Source: Schistosoma haematobium
Lineage: Eukaryota; Platyhelminthes; Trematoda; Strigeidida; Schistosomatidae
NCBI RefSeq assembly: GCF_000699445.3
Contig: NC_067197.1
Location: 29,805,809-29,869,808 of the forward strand
Length of the DNA stretch: 64,000 nt
Reading direction: 5' to 3'
Shown: positions 33,031-46,343 of the stretch, piece after piece
Numbering within the stretch: position 1 is the stretch's first letter
Layout of the letters: each line of letters begins with the position of its first letter
Made by a program: the position numbers and the translations under genes
Notes under the pieces: model-generated
The model's input: only the letters and a program-made list of their open reading frames with translations
What the model was told of the DNA's origin: nothing
The model's database searches: none

Positions 33031-35486
33031 TTGCTCGAGAAACACTAGAGGACTTATTCAGTGCTGCGAATTTTGAGTATATTGACGGGGACCAACTATC
33101 AAATTTGGCTATTAAGATGGAAAACTGTGCCATGGTCTTGGAGCAGATGAATTATACTTCTGATCTAAATTCCTTAGTTACCTTGGAAAGAATAGTGAGA
33201 CTCTTGCCGCAATCTTTGCAAGCCCAGTGGGCGGACTGGGTGGATAAATTGACTGAAGATAACAGGGAACCGACCTTCGACGAGCTCACTCAGTTTATCG
33301 CATCGCGTGCAAGAGTGGCTTGTAGTAGATTTGGACGGTTAGCAAACCGTTCAAGAAAAGGACATAACGTGAAGACGAACTGCCACGTGAAATCGGTGCA
33401 AGGGAATAGTTCGACGACGAAAACTAAATGCAGTATGTGTTCCTACAACCATGCTATTGATAAATGTCCACAGTTCTTAGCGCTTACAGTCCAAGACCGA
33501 TGGTCTCACGCTAAAAGCAAGGGTATCTGTTTTGTTTGTCTTAGACAAGGACATAAGATTAATGAATGTAAGATGACAAGGCTCTGTAACGTTGACAGTT
33601 GTAAGAAGAGACATCACGTTCTGCTGCACACTGACTCGACAGGCAACGTCGTAAATGATAAGCCATCATGCTCGGAATATAGGAAAAGAGTTGTTAATCA
33701 TATCAGTAAGGTACAGACACTGGAGAACGAAATACGTAAGCTTTATGATGAGTTTTCAGATGCTTATTCAAGTGATAAATCATTATCAGTAGACGACAAG
33801 GGGGCTATAAAGATTGTGGAAGGGGGCACGCACTTCGGCGACGGTCATTTTGTAGTTTCTATACCGTGGAAAAAGAATCCAAATATGAAAGTGGATAATT
33901 ATGAAGTAGCAAACCGTAGATTACAAAGTTTGAAAGGTATGTTGTCGAAGGACGTCAGCCTGAACATCAGGTACATCAAAAGTATTGAAAGTAATTTTAC
34001 TAAGACTTATGCGGAGAGGGTCCTTGAAATATATTTGCAGCCTAATTATCGCCCTCGAGGGTATTTACCTCATCATGCAGTGTTGAACATGAAAAAACCA
34101 GAGGAACTTAGAGTGGTCCTTGATTGTGCCGCCGAGTTTGCAGGGTTTTCCACAAATGATATGATTTATCAAGAACCCGATACCACTGATGAGTTAATGT
34201 GTATATTATTAAGTTTTCGCAAGGAGGCAGTTACAATCCCTGCAGATGTTGAAGAAGTGTTCATGCAATTGGTCTCTGAGTCTGATCGAGGAGCTTCAAG
34301 ATTTCTGTGGTGGCAGGAGGGAGACATGTCGAGGGAACCATCTGAGTTTCAAATGACATCTCATCCATTTAGTGCCATATCATCGCCGTTTCGTGCGAAC
34401 TTTACCTTGAATAAGACGGCTCAAATATTCTCTGACGGTTATGATGGTTATGTTGTAGATGCTGTCAAGAATAATTTCTATGTTAATGATTGCTTGATAT
34501 CCATTCCCAATTGTGATCAAGCAAAGAGTTTCGTTAAGCATATAAGTGAATTATTATGTAGAGGAAGTATGCAAAAAATGATCGATCTTGAATATTGGTT
34601 CAAATGTCCTACTTTATTGCATGGCAAATTTTATATAACAATCACTGACTGCCCGGAACCTACTCCTGACGATATTGAGTTTAGAAAAATTGCTGTGGTT
34701 AACTTGAGTAGTATAAAGCAAAACATGTCACCTATTCTCTCTTATAAATCCGAGTGGTTGAAATTAGTAGGGGCCGTAGCCTGGCTTAGAAGGTTCATAG
34801 AATTTCTGATGGTGCTTCGTTCACCGAGTCATGAAGGATCCGTTCATCTAGGATGTTTAAAGGTCAAGGAGCCTGACATCGCCAAGGGTAAGAATTTATT
34901 GATGGTTCAAAAGGAAGTGTGTGGAGAATTATTTGGTGAATTTAGAAACAGAAGTAAAGTAGTAAGTCATAATGATCTGAAAGGTTTATCACCGATAATG
35001 CTTGATGGGTTACTCTGTGTTACAGGTCGTCTAAGCTACTCAAAATTATTCAATGCTTTTGAACGTCCAGTAATTTTACCCAGTCAACACTTAGTGACGG
35101 AAACGATAATTAGACATTGTCATAAAGAACCAGGACACATAGGAAGGTCATTAGAAAAAGGATATAGATATGTGTTTACTTGTTTGCAAACATGGGCAAT
35201 ACATATTGAACTGATGTATAGTTTGATTACTGGTTCATTTATAATGGCCTTATTACGTTTTATTGGAAGAAGAAGGAAACCTCCGGAGATTTACAGTGAT
35301 AGTGCGTCAAGCTTCAGGGGAGCAGATTCTGAATTAAGGAGGTTTGTGCAACATTCGAATCAGCAGAAGATAAATATTGAATTGTCAGCGAGGTCCTCAT
35401 CCAACAGCATGGGTGTAATTTGGGGAATAGTGATTAGGTCTATACCAAGACTGTTATTGTTGATCACGAGAGAACAGGAGAAGTAG
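33010..35486 (+). CDS. BEL/Pao Gag-Pol, in-frame deleted, RT motif altered
   Basis: No stop occurs from about 33010 to the TAG at 35484. Numbering from the ATT at 33105: Gag C-terminus at 1-80; zinc knuckles C109-x2-C-x4-H-x3-C121 and C142-x2-C-x4-H-x4-C155; a linker like that preceding the BEL RT at ~195-305; RT at ~305-520 with DVEEVF and SRFLWW motifs; and YVND at 459-462 (34479-34490), where BEL elements have YVDD. An integrase part follows (HCHKEPGHIG zinc-like motif and YSDSASSF near the end). No protease or RNase H is seen, and the integrase lacks its end. The N in place of the catalytic D should kill polymerisation. Long open frame despite lost domains is notable. Confidence 0.8.
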
Positions 35487-35653
35487 GTCTCCTTGAAGCT
35501 TTGGATTAGTCTTTGTTGTTATTGATGTAGTTAGGTCGAGTAGGCGTACTGTTGTAAGTCCTACTCGTTCCTATGGTGTGATATGTTATATAATGAACCA
35601 TGACCGTAGGCATCAAGGTAGCTTGTGTGATATGGAGGGATTTTGGGGGCCGG

Positions 35654-36246
35654 TGTAAGATCCATTTTGAATGCCTTGTGTGTTTGTGAAAATCCCTCCA
35701 TGTATATACTTGCACTTTGTTCCTATTGATCTTCTTAGTTGTACATTGTTAACTTTTGGACTACATTTGAATTGTTAATCTTTGTATTTTATTATAGTTT
35801 TTGTTTTTACCACACCTTCACTAATTCCCCATGTTTCTTCCCGAACTGCACTTATGTTGTTTTACTTTATACTAAGTCTGAGCGGCAGTCATTTTGGTTG
35901 GTTCCTGCCTTTGATTGCTTGACCTGTGTTGACTGGAATTGTGCATTTTGGTTGTGAATTGAAGCACTCTTCCAGAATTGAAAACATTGTGTTATAGAGT
36001 GACCAATTATTACCTTTTGAACGAATCTGTACGTGATCTATCCAGACAGGATAGAATAACATTTATTTGTGGTGATTGTTTAGATTTGATCAATTAAACA
36101 ATTATTGGTTGGATAGCTGTGTGGTTATATTTGTTTAGAACCTCTATCTTACCCAATTACCTTGTTTTGGTTTCAAACGGGCGAGGGCGCGTATCGAACT
36201 TATCCAGGCAGCTGTCCAGCAGTCCAAACGTGGTTTGGATCCTACA
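35654..36246 (+). repeat. 3' LTR of BEL/Pao element
   Basis: 593 bp, followed directly by the AACAT target duplication. The tract before it (tgtgatatggagggattttgggggccgg, polypurine-rich) fits a plus-strand primer site. Confidence 0.9.
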
Positions 36247-37290
36247 AACATAAGGGTCAAGTTTGCAATCAAGATGACAACCTGGTACTTCAAGAGGATC
36301 TAAATGGACTTCAGAGTTTGGGAGATAGCGAACTGGTTTTCGCTGCTTCAGAGTGCGAATTAATCTATGTGAAACATACAGCAGAATACGCGTACAACTT
36401 ATTTAACCCTCCTTAAGAGGTGTCGCGAGTTGAAAAAGACATAGGCGTGCTGGTTGCTTGTGGTCTAGTCTTACTCTGAAAAAAATCTTTAGAGCAGACC
36501 TTGCACAAGTAATGTTGGAACACATTTGTGGCCAGTTTGGCAGTAAAACTTCCCACTTAATCTTCGACAGTTTTATACGGCTCTATTTGTGGTATGGGAA
36601 CATAGTATTCCCTCCATCGATTCAAAACGATAGGAATACATTGAAGTGTGTTCAGATGTGAATAATCAAATCAGTTTGAGGACTTAAACTCAAACGTTAC
36701 CAAAAAACGCACCAAAAATCACTGGATCCTCACTCATTAGAGGATAGGCTTCACAGATGTGACTAAAAAACTCGTGGCATCCTAAAAACTCGTGAGTACT
36801 CTAGTAAATAATTACCTGGGTTCAGTTCCAACACAAAATTTGGTAGTCACATCCGTAAATTAGAGACTCAACATAGCAGAAGTCGTAGACACACCCTAGA
36901 GATCCCACAGATATTCGGATTTTGACAACACCTTTAAACTCAACGCCTTGATAATCGAAATATAACAGCCCAGTTAGATCAAAAGTCAGAAGTGGTAGAG
37001 TTCGGAGACATGTTTAGCAAGTCATCGACATGTTGAATAGCGTTTGATCTAGACTGGCTAGTGGTTGTAAGGGATGCGTAGGAGCGGATGCGCAGTAGAC
37101 CTAAGAAAGCCAGCATCAATGTCAAACACCTTCCGGAACATTTGTTTTGGGGCCTACTTATTGCTATCTTTACCAGTAGTCAAATTCTAGAGTTGGCTGA
37201 CGGCGAAGTTTGTCCAAGTGACTTCTCATGAGTCCTTCAAAAGGACAGTTTATATATTCTTCAGTACTCAGAATGGCTTTTCGTTATAAT

Positions 37291-38530
37291 TTACGAATAT
37301 TTCTGTTTCGTTCGTTAAATATACCTACTTGCTTACCTAGAGGCATCGAAGGCTTTTTTACCATATTAGCCGCATAAATTAAGTGGGTGCGGTACTTTCC
37401 ATAAGTAAGGATGTAGTTGGTCGCTATTGTAGTCAAGGCGAGGTAGTAGATACATGTTGTATTGCGTTTCTATTATTATTGTGTATTTTTTCAATGAAGT
37501 ACAGCTACAAATGACTACTAGTAATTATGTCGCGTATGTATATAGTAATCTTCACGAGGATATGTCAACGAACGTCTTTTCAGTATTGATTTTATTATTC
37601 AGTTGTTACTTCACTTATGTCGATATCAGCATTTTCACCATTTACTAAGGCTTGTATATTCCACTTGATAAGTAAAGGCTATGTCTTTTGCTTAAGAACG
37701 AGTTAAAAAGTAATCAGCTTCTGTGCCGTTATGGATACCGTCGTATGATAGTTTCTCTGAATTTGTGATTTTTTTGCCCGACCGCGGCCGTATGATATGT
37801 CTGCGAAATCGCCTTGTTTTGTAAATACCCTTATCACATCACCGAAATTATTATTTCGGTGAAGCGAAGCGTATGATCAACAGTGAGCGTTCTCGTTAGA
37901 ACTGTGCTCTTTGACCTAGAGATTGTGTTACCAAACCTGGTTATTTGACGACTGTACTTGAGCTTTGCCTAGACACAATTATTTGCTATATCTTGTTCTG
38001 GGTTTTCATATAACCCGTATCATTCTAGTTTACCTGGTCCATGGCTTGCTATCAAAGTAGTTTCCTTGATATACTCTAATTAACGATGCAAAAGTGTTCG
38101 ATCTTTCCAAATGTTAACTTGTTGAAAAATAATTTACTTGCCTATTTTATAAAAGGAAGAATCGAATTAGTCGATCCCGGACTACTCCGCCATGGATGTT
38201 TTGTCATCGCAACATTCGATCGAAAATCAAGTGATCAGATTTGGACGAACTCATTCCCTAAAGTAATTGCTTCTTCGCCTATCCGCATCGTAACGTGCAA
38301 ATTTTTTAATCGAATTCATTGGAATCTGTATTATCCGAAAGATGTCATTGCGCATAAATGACTAATTGGAATAAATCACTAAGGAATGATTGACTTTATA
38401 GCGTTGATTTTATAGTCTAGAAAATCATAGCACTTGTGTTGGCAATGTATATCAGAGTAGTTTCGACTTCAGAACCAAACGTCTATAGTCATTTCAACTA
38501 AAGAGTCAGAGTAGCTAATTTCAATTATCC
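37291..38530. other. Upstream region of NDUFB3
   Basis: No repeat is recognised. A 91-codon frame (38086-38361) has no domain that I know. The DNA around 37770-37880 is GC-richer with CpGs (ccgaccgcggccgta) and could belong to a promoter. No TATA box can be assigned. Confidence 0.4.
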
Positions 38531-41500
38531 ATGGGTAAGTACTTCAGTTCCTTTATACCGTGATAAGACTTACCTCGGGCCTGGGATTCGCTTGTTTTAG
38601 TCTTATACGTCCATAAGGATATTCTGGCTTTGGAGCTAACATAGCATACCCGATTAAGTACGATAAATAAGTTGAGTCGACTTGAAGTTTTCTATCGTAG
38701 TTTAAAAAGCTTAAAGTTATTATTCCCGTAACGTGTTAATGCCAGTTTAGGATCACAGATAACTCTGTCTCATTTAGCCTGCTAGGATAACTGTCGTTTG
38801 TTTGGTCTTCAATTTAAGCCTTTCCAGACTTGAAAATCAGTTTTGTCATCTCCTTTATTCTATTAATTGCAGTTTACACGTTCCTTGTAAATGACGACGT
38901 GTTTTTGTCTCCCACTTATTCTGTTTCTACATGGATCAAACTTCTATAACCGTGGAAAGCAGTCGTAATTATTTCTTACCAGTAAACTGAATTTCTGTGC
39001 ACAAGTTTAGAGAATTCACACCATTGACGAAGTCTTTTACCCACTTTCTCATTCATTTGGTTAATTCCCTTTCGACATACTAATATTAAGTATGGCAACT
39101 GCCATTTCTTGAATTATTGATTACTGTTATTTTTTATGTATTTCTCGTACCATTATAAATAGTTCAAAGTTACACTTATGTTTGCTTTATCATATAGCTC
39201 GTCGATTAGACATGAAAATTAATTGGAAGTGCCCTGACTGGAAGACTTATACTCTTGATCCCCCTCCTTTGAAAGAGCACGTTGAGAAATTGGCCAAGCT
39301 AGGCTTGAAAGATCCATGGGCTCGGTAGGTGTTATAACTTGATGGTTTTTGGAAAGGCTACTATATATTGGTTAATTCTTGCCATAGTTGGTCAAAATTA
39401 ATCACTTTTCTCTATGACACTGTGTTTGGATGATACTTAAAATACCAGAGCTAATGTATTGTGATGAGTGTACTGCATACTGTTGTACACTACTAGTTCT
39501 CTAATACTATAGGTAACTGTATTGTTTCTATTTTGCTTTTCTTCCTGTTGATTCCTGTGTCTAACAAAAGGCGTTAATTTATAGTGGTATACATTCGTAG
39601 TGGGTCCCACGTTCTTCATTTGCATTTGTGTTACACCTGGTCATTAATATTTCCTTCCCATTTGCTGTTACATTAATGAGTCGGACTTAAAACTTTTATC
39701 CGTTATTACTTTAATTATTTGTTGATTCCATGAATTTGGTACATAGAAATATAATCAATCGATCTGAACGCCTCAAACTCTCTGGACAATAAATATTTCT
39801 CCTCCATCTCATATATCTTAATTGCGGTGTACACGTGGTTGAGTGAATGCTCTCATATAATTGTTAGAACTTTATTTAGTGCCTTGTTTGAAGTAGTTAA
39901 TGAAATGTATCAATGCACTGTTGTTTTCTTCATCTCTCGAGTTCTCATGATCTATGAAATTTTGGAACTAACTACGATATTTAAATCATACACATCATTC
40001 CAACCATTACTTTAGATCATACTCCAGTCTAGCTTGCTACACTAAAACAACACAGAAAAAGGAATATATATGCAAGCGAACAAAAAATGAACACAAGTTA
40101 AAATAAGTAGATTTCCACCAGTTGACTTAATTTTTTTCTGAAAAATCGAAATTAGATACATCTTCGAAACTAAAACTTTCATTTTTTATATTTCGAACAG
40201 TTTGTATTGAAAAGGTAGATGACCGACAACTACATACAATTTTCCAGTTTCTGTTACCAGGATAACGTTTTGGATGTAATTAGTATTTTTTTGACCGGCG
40301 CCTAAACCCCACGATAATGAACAGTGATTATGAAATATAATTCTCCATTTAATCTCTCAGCTAAGAACTTCGTCTAGTTTCACTTGTACAACAGTGGTAT
40401 TTAAAAACCAACTACGAAGTGGTCTGGAAGAATTTATTCAAGGTATCCATGGGTAACTAGAAAGACGGTAAAATTTAATAGATTAATGTAGTATAACTGC
40501 TGACTATTGTTAATCAAAAGATAGTTAAGTGTTAGCCATCTTTATATCAGACAAAAAATACCAAATATTTATTTATTTGAACACATAAATATTGGTACAA
40601 GAGAGCGCCAATATATATGCGCCACACAAAACAATGAGAATGGGAAGAGAAATAGAAAAAAAAACTAAGGAGCGCAAAAAAAAGAGAACAATAACGAAGA
40701 GATTGGTGTAAGGTAGTGTGGTAGTAACGAGGTACAATCAGAAGAAATCTTTCAGTTAAGGGAGATACAACCACTTTTTATACAGAAAGTAAAAGGTTAC
40801 AGCAGGATCGCCACTGGCTTCTATTCTGAGCCATATCTGATAACGTCTCTAGCCACTGTGTAGCACCATCTCTCGGACCCCAACCAGGGAGTCGTGAAGG
40901 ACCAGCAGAAGCCAGTCCTTTGCAACTTTCTTTCATACCACGACACCATGTCATGCACTGACCACCTCTCCGCTTCTTACAACCAGTCCCAGAGTCGGTA
41001 AATAATGCACGACGTGGAATTCTCTGGGACGACATTCGTAAAACATGTCCAAGCCACCGAAGTCGGTGTTTCGAGATGGTGACACCAATTGAATTATCAT
41101 CTCTGTGCCCGAACACACGATGCCGAACCTCTGCATTACTGACATGGTTTTGCCACTGGATGTCAGCAATCCTTCGGAGACAGCGATGATCGAACACAAA
41201 GAGTCGTCTAACATCCTCAACTCGGAGAGGCCAGGTTTCACAAGCATAGAGCAAAACTGCTCTCACCGACGCGTTGTAGATCCGACCTTTTACAGCCAGA
41301 CTAACATCACGAAGGCGCCATAGATGGCCTAGGTTGGCATAAGCCGCTCTGGCTTTCACTATACGTGCATTGATCTCATCACTCACACCCCCACCAGCAC
41401 TTATGCAGCTACCCAGATACACGAACTTCTCGACTACGTCTATCTGTTCACCATCCAGGGTGAGTACATAATTAGGATCCTGCCAGTCTTGGAGAAGTAC

Positions 41501-42392
41501 TTTGCACTTCGAAGGTGCAAAGCACATACCATACCTACGGACACTGATTGTCAACTGATTAAGTGCGGATTGCATGCCTCGGGCATTATCGCACAGTAAG
41601 ACAATATCGTCCGCATACTCAAGGTCGAGAAGTCTTTCTCCAAGCAACAGATCCACACCACCATTACTTACATTCATCAGAGCTGTTTCTAGAATGTCAT
41701 CGATAGGTGATCGCTCAGCTTGTAAATAAAGATAGACATGTCTACGCGCGGATGTTTAAAAGCATCCAAAGTTACAAGTGAATATTTCGAAAAGACAAAT
41801 ATATAAGTGTATAGAATAAATTCGCCTAGTCGTTACAAAGAGTCTATGTGGGTCACTAAAAGTATCCTTGATTCTATTTGCTGGAATCAGGAGATCCAAA
41901 GTATCGTTTTGGAGTTTACTGTCTATTCCGCACTGAAAAGCAGGTTCGTAATAATGTTTTGTTAAACAAATGGCTTATACTTTCTAATTCTGTTATGCCC
42001 TTCGCGATTTCACATAATACCTGAAATCATGAAGAACAACTTGGAAAGTTTCTGAACAAATCTTTCGTTTTCCAATATTTCACATAGTAGTCCATAGTCC
42101 AAATTCGACCAGTTTTTTGATAATTGTAGTGTTGTGGGTATTTTTCGTCAACAAAAATAATACATTGCCCCAAAGATTTATCGCTTAAAATGTCTTTTCT
42201 TTAAAATTTCTATTTTTCAGCAATTATGCTTGGCAATATTTACCGAAAATTTACAAACCTCGTTCTCAACGGTTTAGAGAAATACTTCTTGCAAGACTAC
42301 CTCATGGTGTAGCTCTAGGAATTGTAGCCTCGATCCTAATAAATCAATTTGACAGATGGCGTAAAGGCGAATTCAGTGCAGCAAAACATTAA
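38531..42392 (+). CDS. NDUFB3: NADH:ubiquinone oxidoreductase subunit B3 (complex I), three exons
   Basis: Exons: 38531-38534 (ATGG, donor gtaagt), 39198-39324 (acceptor tatag, donor gtaggt) and 42221-42392 (acceptor tttttcag, stop TAA). Together they give 303 nt, 100 residues, close to the 98 of the human protein. The diagnostic block is KLGLKDPWARNYAW at residues 35-48 (human GLRDPWGRNEAW), split by intron 2. Residues ~70-86 (LPHGVALGIVASILINQ) form the single membrane helix; the tail is charged. NDUFB3 is an accessory subunit of the membrane arm of mitochondrial complex I. Exons 2 and 3 are firm. The 4-nt first coding exon is inferred from a perfect donor and correct phase; alternatively translation starts at the ATG at 39212 (94 residues), with the 39197 acceptor used by a leader. 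Intron 2 (2896 nt) holds an antisense RTE. Confidence 0.88.
40556..41704 (-). mobile_element. 5'-truncated RTE LINE inside NDUFB3 intron 2
   Basis: The minus strand holds an intact 299-codon frame (41677-40778) covering the RT from YADDIVLL through the conserved C-terminal region (LLYACETWPLRVEDVRRLFVFDHRCLRR type), then the 3' UTR and terminal tail to ~40556. The protein differs from the RTE at 47451-48203 at only about five of 250 positions. It is antisense to the gene, so it leaves splicing signals in place. Confidence 0.9.
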
Positions 42393-42575
42393 CAAGTCAT
42401 CTTGTTTTGTTTCCCATTCATTGGATTTTTAATTTTCGTTTAAATTAGTGTTAGAACCTTAAGTGTTATGTTTATTGTAAAAGAAAAAAATAATGACAGA
42501 ATTCGGAATCTAAAAATATGTAAACGTGACTTACTTGTTCAGTGCTTTGCGTAAATGGGGTGCATTTGGAAATTA

Positions 42576-42581
42576 AATAAA
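42576..42581 (+). terminator. NDUFB3 polyadenylation signal
   Basis: AATAAA lies 184 nt after the stop codon, within attaaataaatac. No other signal this good lies nearer. Confidence 0.55.
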
Positions 42582-42599
42582 TACCTGTCCGAGCATCAT

Positions 42600-44592
42600 C
42601 AGGTTTATTTACTCTCAGTTTCTTTGATTAATTTTAGTTTAAATTGTTTACGATGAAATAATGTGTCGCGTCCAAATGTTAAGTGAAATTATAAAATCAC
42701 AATTATTTAAAAGGAATCTATTTAGTTAGTTGAATCCTTTTAATCATGGAATATGGGTCGAGTTCACTTTTTCGTAAAGCATTCTTTATATTTTATCATT
42801 AGGTTGTTTCATTTAATGGAGATGATTGATCTCCAGTTACCTTTGCGGAGTTTTCAGTTCAGATGCACTGCTGGTGAGGTAGCAATAGTATAATACTGTC
42901 TACGTTAATGCTATTCTGAAGACTACACATTCAGTATTCACGGAAGCGATTTGTTTTTTATTAGAATTTATCATCAGCAGTAAACTGGATTGATGAAAAA
43001 CTTAGACTTAAAGAATATAAAGGCCTATATTTGGCGATAATTGGTTCGTTTGAATCCTGGCATCTTTTCTAAGGTAATTTGTACAGCTCAGTTACTATAG
43101 AGGACACATCTAACATTCCTGGATTATTCTATAGCCTATACTTTCGCATGAACACAGAATAAGCGAATTCGGCAGTTATGACAATCACCAGTTTTGGTTG
43201 ATGAATGTAACAAATATTGAAATGCCACGTAGTTTTAAGCTATGCGAGATTTGTTAATGAAGACAAAGATAACAATTGTTTACCTCACTAGGTATTGATC
43301 CTCAATGGCAAATGTTTTCGTCTTAAATCTACTTAACTTCATTGTAGAAGTGAGCATTACATTATTTGGAGCTATCGGTATTTGGTTCCTAAAATTATGT
43401 TAAATATAATTGATATGCATTCCTATAAAACTCGACACTACACCTGTTGCGAAGCAGGATTTTATCTGTTTTGTGTTTTAATTAAATTCCATAAAGGGAA
43501 ATACTTGAATTTCTGTTTTAACTACTGTTAAGATGTTAGTAGTGTGAACAAATTTATTAGTTTGTAAAGAAATTGAATCTAGTAATTATGTGCTTTTACT
43601 CTATATAACACGTACTTTAAAGTGTTAAACATTTTCGTAACTGGAAGAAAAACAGTTTATATTATTAGGAAATAACGAATTGAAAATTTTAATTATTTAC
43701 GTGTTTATTTTAAAAAAATTGTTGTCGAATTTAATTTGATTTGAAATATAGAGATGTCGACTGTTTAATGTTCATATTAAATTGAACTCCAAATCTTGAC
43801 TAGATAATCACCAAATGATAATTGACAATCGAATAGATAAATATGTGTTATAGGAGGTAATCTATCACTAAGAAAGTGAATATTTTTTTATGATTACAAG
43901 CTCAGTACTTGATTAAAACGATTAATCTAAGATAGAAATATATACTGATGAAAATGATCAAGACGGAATCACTTCTACTTATTAAGTTTAATATTAATGT
44001 ACTCATGAGTTTCTTTTCTCAGCTTTAAAATCCAATGTATCCTTGTTTGCTCTAACTCTCAGTGTTTCTTAAATAGGAATAAACAATCGGTAAATTAGTA
44101 CCATTATAAGGATTAACTGATTGTTAGTTTGAAATATGATGAGACATTCTTAGTTTAAGAAATCGGTAGTATTCAAAAACTGTTCTTTTTTTTGTGATTT
44201 CAATGAACTATGATAAGGAAGCTATGGATCAATGATCTTATTGTCAAATAAACTTACGCGACAAAATCATTGTCCAACAATTGATTGCCTATGAACTTTT
44301 TGTTACAGAAGACGAATTATATCTTTGATGAATTTTACACAATCCTCTCCAGTATACACAGCTCTGGTTAATTTGACAGGAGAAGAGAAAGAGGCTCTAA
44401 AAATATCATGATTTCGAACACGGAATATTTTTCAAACAAATTAAACACTGTAGATTGTTTGTATTTGCAACGTGTTATCTGAAGAAGCGACTTACCCTTG
44501 GTCACCGAACACCAGAAATCCAATCTTATTATGATGTTACAAGTGCATTATTATTGGTCATCATTGTCTTGTAATTATGACTTAGTTTTCAC
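42600..44592. other. Intergenic, no gene recognised
   Basis: AT-rich (about two-thirds A+T) single-copy-looking DNA between NDUFB3 and the large RTE. No domain, exon or repeat could be assigned. Confidence 0.5.
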
Positions 44593-44943
44593 GTAATACT
44601 GCATCTCCTCACGATGCTCCACTGTCTTGTGGGTCAGACCTTTAGGTCAAAGGCTCCGAGTGTGGCCCCCTAAGAAAACCACCTGCTTCGATCTGGGCAC
44701 CCGGGCAGTATCACAGCCCACACACAAACAGAATGAAATGACGATACTTATGGAAAATACTATACTTGCTTCGATTAACAGTCAAACAATTCACATTATT
44801 ATTATTATTTACTATGTCATTTATTCACTCTTTTTTATTCCCACTTTATGTATCCTTATTTTTCGACTTATACAGAAGCTCGCCTATGGTGGAAACTCGG
44901 TTCAATCTAAATGTTCTCGAGTCACTGCCTGGTTGAAAATTGA

Positions 44944-46343
44944 ATGCTACCACCAAATACGAATACTGAAGCAGTTTTTCTGAAACCACGTGCACCATTC
45001 AAACTTGCTATCTTCAACGTTCGCATACTTATGCAGGTCGGACAACAGATAGGGCTGGCTATGTCTTTGAAAAGTCTTAATATCGATGTCTGCTGCCTAT
45101 CCGAGACCCGTATTCAAGACTCTGGCGAAGTACTACAAATTCGCTCTCCATCTATTGCTTCAAAGAGCTTGTTTTACGTACGTTTATCCGGGAACTCTGT
45201 GGCATCTTCGTCTGATCTTGCTGGCGTTAGTGTCACACGAAGTGCTGGAGCTGAGGCAGCACTAATCGATTTGATCCCCATTAACAGTCGGTTATATGCT
45301 GTTAGATTAGAAAGTTCCATCAGAGTGAAAAGAGATCGGAGTGAGAAACGATATCTTTTCGTCATCTCAGCCTATGCCCCGACAGGTTGCAGCCCGGATG
45401 CAATCAAGGATGAGTTTTGCCACCAGTTATCTGTTCTTCTCCAGAAAATGCGTTCGACAGATATTGTAGTACTAGCCGGAGACTTGAATGCTCAGGTCGG
45501 GCGTCTAGACACAGAAGAGAGTCGTTTAGGTGGCCGATGGGGACTTGTTAGTCGCAGGACAGATAACGGGGACCGTCTACTACAACTGTGCACAGACCAC
45601 AACCTGTTTCTGGCTAGCAGTAACTTCAGGCACAGTCATCGCCGATGTGCCACCTGGCGTCCTCCCTCTGCATCCCAAGCCTGGACTCAGATTGATCACA
45701 TCGCGATCAGCTACCGCTGGCGTGGTTGTGTACAAGACTGCCGCTCCTTTTGGAGTACCTATCTGGACTCTGACCATGCCCTGGTCTGCGCCAATTTTAC
45801 CTTACTTTTCAGTGGCCAACGAAGTGACCGCCATCAACGGATTGATATTAGCAAGTTGGTTGCAACTTCTGTTGCAAGTAAGTATCGAATCGAGCTAGCT
45901 TCTAGGCTAGCTACCATTCCACCGAAAAGTATAGATGAGCATTGGTTGCAACTGCATGACGCCATGAAAATGACGAGTAAATTCACTTACAACTCATCGA
46001 AGCCTGTCGGTCTACGCCGGGTGACCGTGAGTTTGGCCACAAGCAAAGGCTGTTACGTAATGCAATTGGGCAAAGCTTGCGTAAGGACCGAGAAGCCTGG
46101 TGGTCGGAGCGTGCTAATGAGCTGGAAGTGGCAGCTGCATCTGGTAACTCCCGGAAGCTCTTCCAACTCATGCGGGCCACTGGCAGCAAGAAGTCTGGTG
46201 TGAGCGAGACAATCTGCGAGGACGACGGGATGCCAATCACCAACACCCATCGACGTCTTGGACGATGGGCAGAATTCTTCGAAGGGCAGTTCAGCTGGCC
46301 TGCTGCTCCGGCAACATCGGTCAGACTGTCCTGCCCTCCATGA
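44944..46343 (+). pseudogene. RTE endonuclease domain and linker
   Basis: The first frame (44944-46203, 419 codons) has the APE-type nuclease: N25, SETR with E54, GDLNA with D180 and N182, QIDH with D251, and SDH at 276-278. All catalytic positions are present. The frame shifts near 46040, and the linker to the RT continues at 46077-46343 (KDREAWWSERANELEVAAASG). It nicks target DNA for insertion. Confidence 0.85.

Larger units (their letters stand above)
31766..36246 (+). mobile_element. BEL/Pao LTR retrotransposon, shortened, with target duplication
   Basis: Two direct 593-bp LTRs that look identical by eye (TGTAAGATCC…GGATCCTACA, termini themselves inverted) bound 3295 bp of body. The 5-bp target duplication AACAT flanks it (31761-31765 and 36247-36251). 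Gag with two zinc knuckles, RT and part of integrase are readable. Protease, most of RNase H and the integrase end are missing. The family is BEL/Pao (Sinbad/Tiao-like in flukes). Like-for-like LTRs imply recent insertion, so a defective template was presumably moved by another element's proteins. Confidence 0.9.
31320..37290 (+). mobile_element. Old CR1 LINE relic, split by the LTR element
   Basis: The left part (31320-31765) has LKLLGIKSQLIDSFTSYLNS and an SGVPQGS-like stretch just before the insertion. The right part (36252-37290) resumes with NQDDNLVLQEDLNGLQS, the thumb region and, at 37170-37285, the SHESFKR-type C-terminal end. It has many stops and shifts. A ~250-bp piece of repeat T (36890-37140) interrupts the right part. 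An unmatched stretch also lies at 31440-31660. Confidence 0.75.

Noticed and set aside
38086..38361. 91-codon ORF upstream of NDUFB3
   Set aside because: No domain, no splice context and no repeat of it seen. Kept only as a note in the upstream region.
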